Of a DNA stretch of 18,355 nucleotides, positions 15,208 through 18,355 are shown piece by piece. The stretch lies in the NCBI GenBank assembly GCA_013140465.1, contig JABFST010000193.1:1-18355 (forward strand), in the 5' to 3' direction. Source of the DNA: Methylococcaceae bacterium (GTDB taxonomy: Bacteria > Pseudomonadota > Gammaproteobacteria > Methylococcales > Methylomonadaceae). The stretch's first letter is position 1, and every line of letters begins with the position of its first letter. The notes beneath the pieces were generated by a model. It ran no database searches. It worked only from the letters and a program-made list of their open reading frames with translations, and was not told where the DNA came from. The translations under genes and the position numbers were made by a program.

Positions 15208-16283
15208 CCGATATGATTAGCGCACGCTTTCAGCTGGATTACGGCGAGTTTAATTTAGACGTTGATTTGCAACTGCCCAGTACCGGCGTTACGGTGTTGT
15301 TTGGTCATTCCGGCTCGGGCAAGACCACGTTGCTGCGTTGTATGGCAGGTTTGCAGCGGGCGCCTGTGGGCTTTATGGCGATTAACGGCTGCTGTTGGCA
15401 AGACAGCGCGAAGGCTTGGTTTTTGCCCACGTTTAAGCGCAACTTGGGTTATGTGTTTCAGGAAGCCAATTTATTCGCCCATTTGACGGTGGCGGGTAAT
15501 TTGCACTACGGCGTTAAGCGCGCAGCCAAAGCGGTCGGGCATAAGGAGTTGCAGGTGATTATCGAATTATTGGGTATTGGGCATTTGTTGGCCAGATGGC
15601 CCGACCGTTTGTCGGGTGGCGAACGCCAACGCGTCGCCATCGCCAGGGCATTGGCGTTGCAGCCTGATATTTTATTGATGGATGAGCCGCTCGCGGCTTT
15701 GGATCAGCAACGCAAGCAAGAAATTCTGCCGTATTTGGCCCGCTTACACCAACACTGCGCAATCCCGATTATTTATGTGACCCATGCCCAGCAAGAAGTG
15801 GCGCAATTGGCTGATACTTTGGTCATTTTGTCTAAAGGGCGTGTTGTTGCCAGTGGTGTAATTGCAGAAACTTTAGGCCATTTGGCGGGGATAGCGGGGC
15901 AAGACGGTCTTGCCGCCTGCGTTTGGCAAGTGACTGTGGTTAGCCATGATGACGAGTTTCTGCTGACGCGTGTTGAGTTTGCGGGTGGTGCGCTGAGTTT
16001 GCCGTTAATTGATGCCGCCATCGGCACACAATTGCGTATCCAAATTTATGCGCGGGATGTCAGCATTGCTATGGCGGCACCAACGGCGAGCAGTATTCTG
16101 AATGTATTGCCCGCAACGATTATAGGTTTAGCCGATGATGCGCAAGGACAAAGCGTGGTGCGCTTACAAGTGGGTACGCAAATCTTGCTGGCGCATATTA
16201 CCCGCAAATCGGCGGTCATGTTGGGTTTGCGCAGTGGTCTGGCAGTTTTTGTGCAGCTTAAGGGGATTTCGTTGGTGCATTGA
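15204..16283 (+). CDS. modC: Molybdate ABC transporter, ATP-binding protein ModC
   Basis: This is a 359-aa ATPase. Walker A is GHSGSGKT (34-41), the Q-loop is at Q86, the signature LSGGE at 136-140, Walker B LLMDEP at 157-162, and the switch histidine H194 (YVTH). A C-terminal Mop/TOBE domain (about 294-359) can bind molybdate and may regulate transport. The open frame extends further upstream, but the start at 15204 is preferred. It gives the normal ModC N-terminus, and its ATGA overlaps the modB stop, as expected for coupled translation. It is the last gene of the unit and a terminator follows. Confidence 0.95.
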   Translation: MTDMISARFQLDYGEFNLDVDLQLPSTGVTVLFGHSGSGKTTLLRCMAGLQRAPVGFMAINGCCWQDSAKAWFLPTFKRNLGYVFQEANLFAHLTVAGNLHYGVKRAAKAVGHKELQVIIELLGIGHLLARWPDRLSGGERQRVAIARALALQPDILLMDEPLAALDQQRKQEILPYLARLHQHCAIPIIYVTHAQQEVAQLADTLVILSKGRVVASGVIAETLGHLAGIAGQDGLAACVWQVTVVSHDDEFLLTRVEFAGGALSLPLIDAAIGTQLRIQIYARDVSIAMAAPTASSILNVLPATIIGLADDAQGQSVVRLQVGTQILLAHITRKSAVMLGLRSGLAVFVQLKGISLVH

Positions 16284-16289
16284 TAAGAC

Positions 16290-16334
16290 AACTAGAGGTC
16301 GCCCCAAGCTTGCGGGTGTGGCCTCTAGTTTTAT
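16290..16334 (+). terminator. Terminator after modC, probably bidirectional
   Basis: AACTAGAGG (16290-16298) pairs with CCTCTAGTT (16322-16330), with a few further wobble pairs inside and TTTTAT after the stem. It starts seven bases behind the modC stop. It also lies just past the end of the convergent gene at 16347-16991, so it can serve both. Confidence 0.65.
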
Positions 16335-16346
16335 ATGGGCAATGGT

Positions 16347-16991
16347 TTATTCAACAGCGGATTTCCAATCGTAGGAATAAGTGTAACTGGCACTCGCCCC
16401 ATTTAACCCCGAAATGCTAATTTTAAAGCCAGCTTTTTCTTTGATTTCAACATAAGTGGTTAGCACGCCCTTAACCTTTTTTTGTGTGGCAACCGCTGTA
16501 TAGCTGTATAAGGTGTTTTTCCATGTATCCCCCGTTGAAGTTCGGGCAATATACGTTAAGGCAGACAGTATGGAGCCTTGTTCATCATTCATGCGCAGTT
16601 CGTATTGGTCAGGTTTGGTGGCAGTCATCACGCCATCAAAGTTGCCATACAAATGGTTTAGCTTAAAAGGTATGGAACCATTGGCGAGGGGCTGTCCAAA
16701 AGTATAAGTGGCGTGTTGGATTGCGGTTTTGTCTCCTGGCGCGTTAAATTTAAAGCTACGCCCCATATAGCTGGCTTTGCCGGAAATAGACAGTTTGCCT
16801 GTCAGTTTGACGGTTTTTCCTGCGAGCGGATACTTGTTGGTGATAGCCGCCGCACTTTGATGGACTACCAAGCCTGTTCGGGCAGCAAAATCCAAGATTT
16901 CAAAGGGGATGCCGTCATCCGCATAAGCTGTCGAACACGCAGTGGCAGCGGCAAGGCTGAAGGATGCAGCTAATATCTTTAATAATTTCAT
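16347..16991 (-). CDS. Secreted protein of unknown function
   Basis: This 214-aa protein is not recognised. A signal peptide is clear (MKLLKILAASFSLAAATACSTAYA then DDG). Signal peptidase I cleavage after TAYA is most likely. C19 sits in a poor lipobox-like ATAC, so a lipoprotein is less likely. The mature part has no cysteine and is rich in alternating polar and hydrophobic residues (VKLTGKLSISGKASYMGRSF), which suggests a beta-strand protein, perhaps a small beta-barrel or sandwich. The stop is close to the modC terminator, so it is convergent with the mod operon and probably not part of it. An AGG eight bases upstream is a weak ribosome site. Upstream lies an FNR-type box. Confidence 0.7.
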   Translation of the reverse strand: MKLLKILAASFSLAAATACSTAYADDGIPFEILDFAARTGLVVHQSAAAITNKYPLAGKTVKLTGKLSISGKASYMGRSFKFNAPGDKTAIQHATYTFGQPLANGSIPFKLNHLYGNFDGVMTATKPDQYELRMNDEQGSILSALTYIARTSTGDTWKNTLYSYTAVATQKKVKGVLTTYVEIKEKAGFKISISGLNGASASYTYSYDWKSAVE

Positions 16992-17396
16992 AGGGATGCC
17001 TATCAGGAGAAAGTTTAAGAATTCTAGTTTAATTGACTGTTATGTCTTTGGCGAGTAGATTTTTTGAAAAAATATTTACAAAAACAAGGTGATGATAAAA
17101 TTTTTGGTATGTTTAGGGCTAATGTCTAAGGTCAATAAAATATAGCTGGAGTGTAGCGGCTTTAGGCGTTGCCTAGTCGGTAAGGATTTAGGGAAGCAGT
17201 GTTTTTTGATAAATCGTTCATTTTACCTGTTGGGCGCAACAATAACTTGATTAGGATCAATAAAAAGCAAATTACCGAAAAATAGTGTGGCTTGTTGTTA
17301 AATAGTACTCTGGACTTTGCTTTTTGGTGAGTGTAGCTTTTGCTGGCGGTAAAACGTCGTTATTAATCTAAATTCATTTTCAAAGAGGTGACAGGC
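16992..17396. other. Divergent intergenic region with an FNR/ANR-type site
   Basis: This AT-rich stretch separates the unknown secreted protein (minus) from the ComEA-like gene (plus). No ORF is supported. Its main feature is the FNR-type box at 17247-17260, listed separately. A small GTTG/CAAC stem (17229-17240) lies beside it. Confidence 0.55.
17247..17260. promoter_or_regulatory. Perfect FNR/ANR-type box
   Basis: TTGAT-TAGG-ATCAA matches the FNR/ANR consensus TTGAT-N4-ATCAA at every defined base. On the minus strand TAAAAT (17220-17225) lies where a -10 element would be if the box were centred near -41, which points to activation of the unknown secreted protein gene, with a leader of about 220 bases. 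On the plus strand the corresponding hexamer (TAGTGT, 17283-17288) is weaker. Chance occurrence is possible, but both half-sites are complete. Confidence 0.6.
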
Positions 17397-17714
17397 ATGA
17401 AAAAATTAGTGTTATTGGCATTGGCTATGTTTTCCTTCAACGTATTGGCTGCACCGGTAAATATCAATACGGCTGACGCTAAAACCATCTCTGATGCGTT
17501 GTCAGGCATAGGCATTCAAAAAGCCGAGGCTATCGTAAAATACCGTACCGAGAATGGCCCTTTTAAAGCTGTAGAGGACTTGACTAACGTAAAAGGTATT
17601 GGTGAAAAAACTATCGCCAAGAACAAAATTGACATACTGTTGGATGATGCGCCAGCTGCCGCCGCCCCGGCTGTAACGGCGGAAGAACCCAAAAAAGAGA
17701 AAAAATCAAAATAA
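17397..17714 (+). CDS. ComEA-like helix-hairpin-helix protein, secreted
   Basis: This 105-aa protein has a signal peptide (MKKLVLLALAMFSFNVLA, cleavage LA-AP). A ComEA-type (HhH)2 domain follows, starting PVNINTADA. Its two hairpins are at LSGIGIQKAEAIVKYR and VKGIGEKTIAKNK. An Ala/Pro/Lys tail completes the protein. Such proteins bind double-stranded DNA without sequence specificity; in competent bacteria they pull DNA into the periplasm, though short homologues also occur in non-competent species. The start at 17397 is preferred to the GTG at 17388, because GAGGTGA lies just upstream of the ATG and overlaps that GTG. It is a single gene upstream of the tRNA cluster. Confidence 0.85.
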   Translation: MKKLVLLALAMFSFNVLAAPVNINTADAKTISDALSGIGIQKAEAIVKYRTENGPFKAVEDLTNVKGIGEKTIAKNKIDILLDDAPAAAAPAVTAEEPKKEKKSK

Positions 17715-17795
17715 CCCAATAAGATAGATAATTGGCTGCAATGGATGTGGCGCTGATGGCTGGTTTGTCTGGTTGGTTTGGGCAAGCCGGCTTTT

Positions 17796-17822
17796 TGGGC
17801 GGGTTTAATGCCCAGGTTTTTT
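17796..17822 (+). terminator. Weak terminator candidate after the ComEA-like gene
   Basis: TGGGC (17796-17800) and GCCCA (17810-17814) form a 5-bp stem with a 9-base loop, followed by GG and six T. The short stem makes it uncertain, but its place just before the tRNA promoter is suitable. Confidence 0.3.
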
Positions 17823-17877
17823 GCAGATGTAGCAACCATCACGAATAAGCTGACAAGATATTTTGGTAATTTTTTGT

Positions 17878-17906
17878 TTGACAGGCAAAGAAAAACAAAA
17901 GATAAT
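17878..17906 (+). promoter_or_regulatory. Strong sigma-70 promoter of the tRNA-tuf cluster
   Basis: TTGACA (17878-17883), a 17-base spacer and GATAAT (17901-17906) differ from the consensus at one base only. The tRNA-Tyr gene begins 20 bases after the -10 hexamer, as expected for a highly expressed stable-RNA unit. Confidence 0.85.
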
Positions 17907-17925
17907 AGTCAGCTTACCCGATATA

Positions 17926-18010
17926 GGAGGGGTTCCCGAGCGGCCAAAGGGATCAGACTGTAAATCTGCCGGCTCTGCCTTCGGAGGTTCGAATCCTCCC
18001 CCCTCCACCA
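17926..18010 (+). tRNA. tRNA-Tyr (anticodon GTA)
   Basis: This 85-nt class II tRNA has a long variable arm. The acceptor GGAGGGG pairs with CCCCTCC. The anticodon loop CTGTAAA carries GTA at 17960-17962, the T-loop is TTCGAAT, and the CCA end is encoded. It is the first gene of the cluster. Confidence 0.96.
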
Positions 18011-18027
18011 TCTTGAATTTAAAGTCT

Positions 18028-18101
18028 GCGGGTGTAGTTCAATGGTAGAACTCCAGCCTTCCAAGCTGATCACGTGGGTTCGATTCCCATCACCCGCTCC
18101 A
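18028..18101 (+). tRNA. tRNA-Gly (anticodon TCC)
   Basis: This 74-nt tRNA has the acceptor GCGGGTG pairing with CACCCGC. The anticodon TCC lies at 18060-18062 in the loop CTTCCAA, the T-loop is TTCGATT, and the CCA is encoded. It lies 17 bases after tRNA-Tyr. Confidence 0.96.
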
Positions 18102-18120
18102 ATTTCCTGCTAAGATTTAG

Positions 18121-18196
<76 letters not shown>

Positions 18197-18228
18197 TTCG
18201 TAAAAGTGATTGTAATTAGGTGTGATTT

Positions 18229-18355
18229 ATGGCCAAAGAAAAATTTTCACGCAGTAAGCCGCACGTCAACGTAGGCACAATCGGTCACGTTGACCACGGC
18301 AAGACCACGCTGACAGCGGCATTGACGACAGTCATGGCAAAACTGCACGGCGGTG
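18229..18355 (+). CDS. tuf: Translation elongation factor Tu, N-terminal part
   Basis: The first 42 codons are present and the gene runs off the window. [20 protein letters not shown] followed by [12 protein letters not shown] is the standard EF-Tu beginning; the P-loop GHVDHGKT binds GTP. EF-Tu brings aminoacyl-tRNA to the ribosome. AGGTG lies seven bases before the ATG. Location behind tRNA-Thr shows that it is co-transcribed with the tRNA cluster, as tufB is in E. coli. Confidence 0.97.
   Translation, partial: MAKEKFSRSKPHVNVGTIGHVDHGKTTLTAALTTVMAKLHGG

Noticed and set aside
17388..17396. GTG start three codons upstream in the ComEA-like gene
   Set aside because: This GTG is part of the GAGGTGA ribosome site of the ATG at 17397.

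Overview
The window (18,355 bp) looks like a piece of gammaproteobacterial chromosome. The best clue is the right end, where tRNA-Tyr, tRNA-Gly and tRNA-Thr lie directly upstream of tuf, an order familiar from gamma- and betaproteobacteria. A large secreted multiheme cytochrome, a di-heme peroxidase-like protein and a molybdenum regulon fit a redox-active environmental bacterium. A methanotroph of the Methylococcales is a reasonable guess, but nothing here proves it.

Layout. (1) Positions 1-5036, minus strand: the start of a secreted PKD-like protein (cut by the window edge), a possible tiny ORF, a cluster of hairpins including two terminators, and a 1358-aa exported cytochrome with eight CxxCH motifs and one degenerate CSGHH. 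(2) Positions 5037-5690: a long regulatory and repeat region with palindromes close to the cytochrome gene and a REP-like hairpin. (3) Positions 5691-6392: a YgjP-type zinc metallopeptidase. (4) Positions 6420-6718: a roughly 0.3-kb MITE-like palindromic element. (5) Positions 6990-9098: a di-heme MauG/cytochrome c peroxidase-family protein. (6) Positions 9185-16283: the molybdenum locus. ModE reads leftward. A tandem-Mop molbindin reads rightward, followed by a five-gene transcription unit: PstS-like binding protein, four-domain PKD protein, ModA, ModB and ModC. (7) Positions 16347-17714: an unknown secreted protein and a ComEA-like helix-hairpin-helix protein, divergent, with a perfect FNR/ANR-type box between them. 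(8) Positions 17878-18355: a strong promoter, three tRNA genes and the beginning of tuf.

How the parts work together. The molybdenum locus is the most informative region. Two almost identical 24-bp sites of the ModE type (CGTTAT-N9-TACATAA) lie over the -35 region of two promoters of the same geometry. One promoter drives the molbindin gene and the other drives the PstS-like gene. The second places two secreted proteins not normally part of mod operons, a phosphate-binding-protein-like periplasmic protein and a PKD-repeat protein, in the same apparent ModE-controlled unit as modABC. This suggests an added extracytoplasmic component for capturing or handling oxyanions under molybdate limitation. 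That function is inference; the operon structure and the sites are visible in the sequence.
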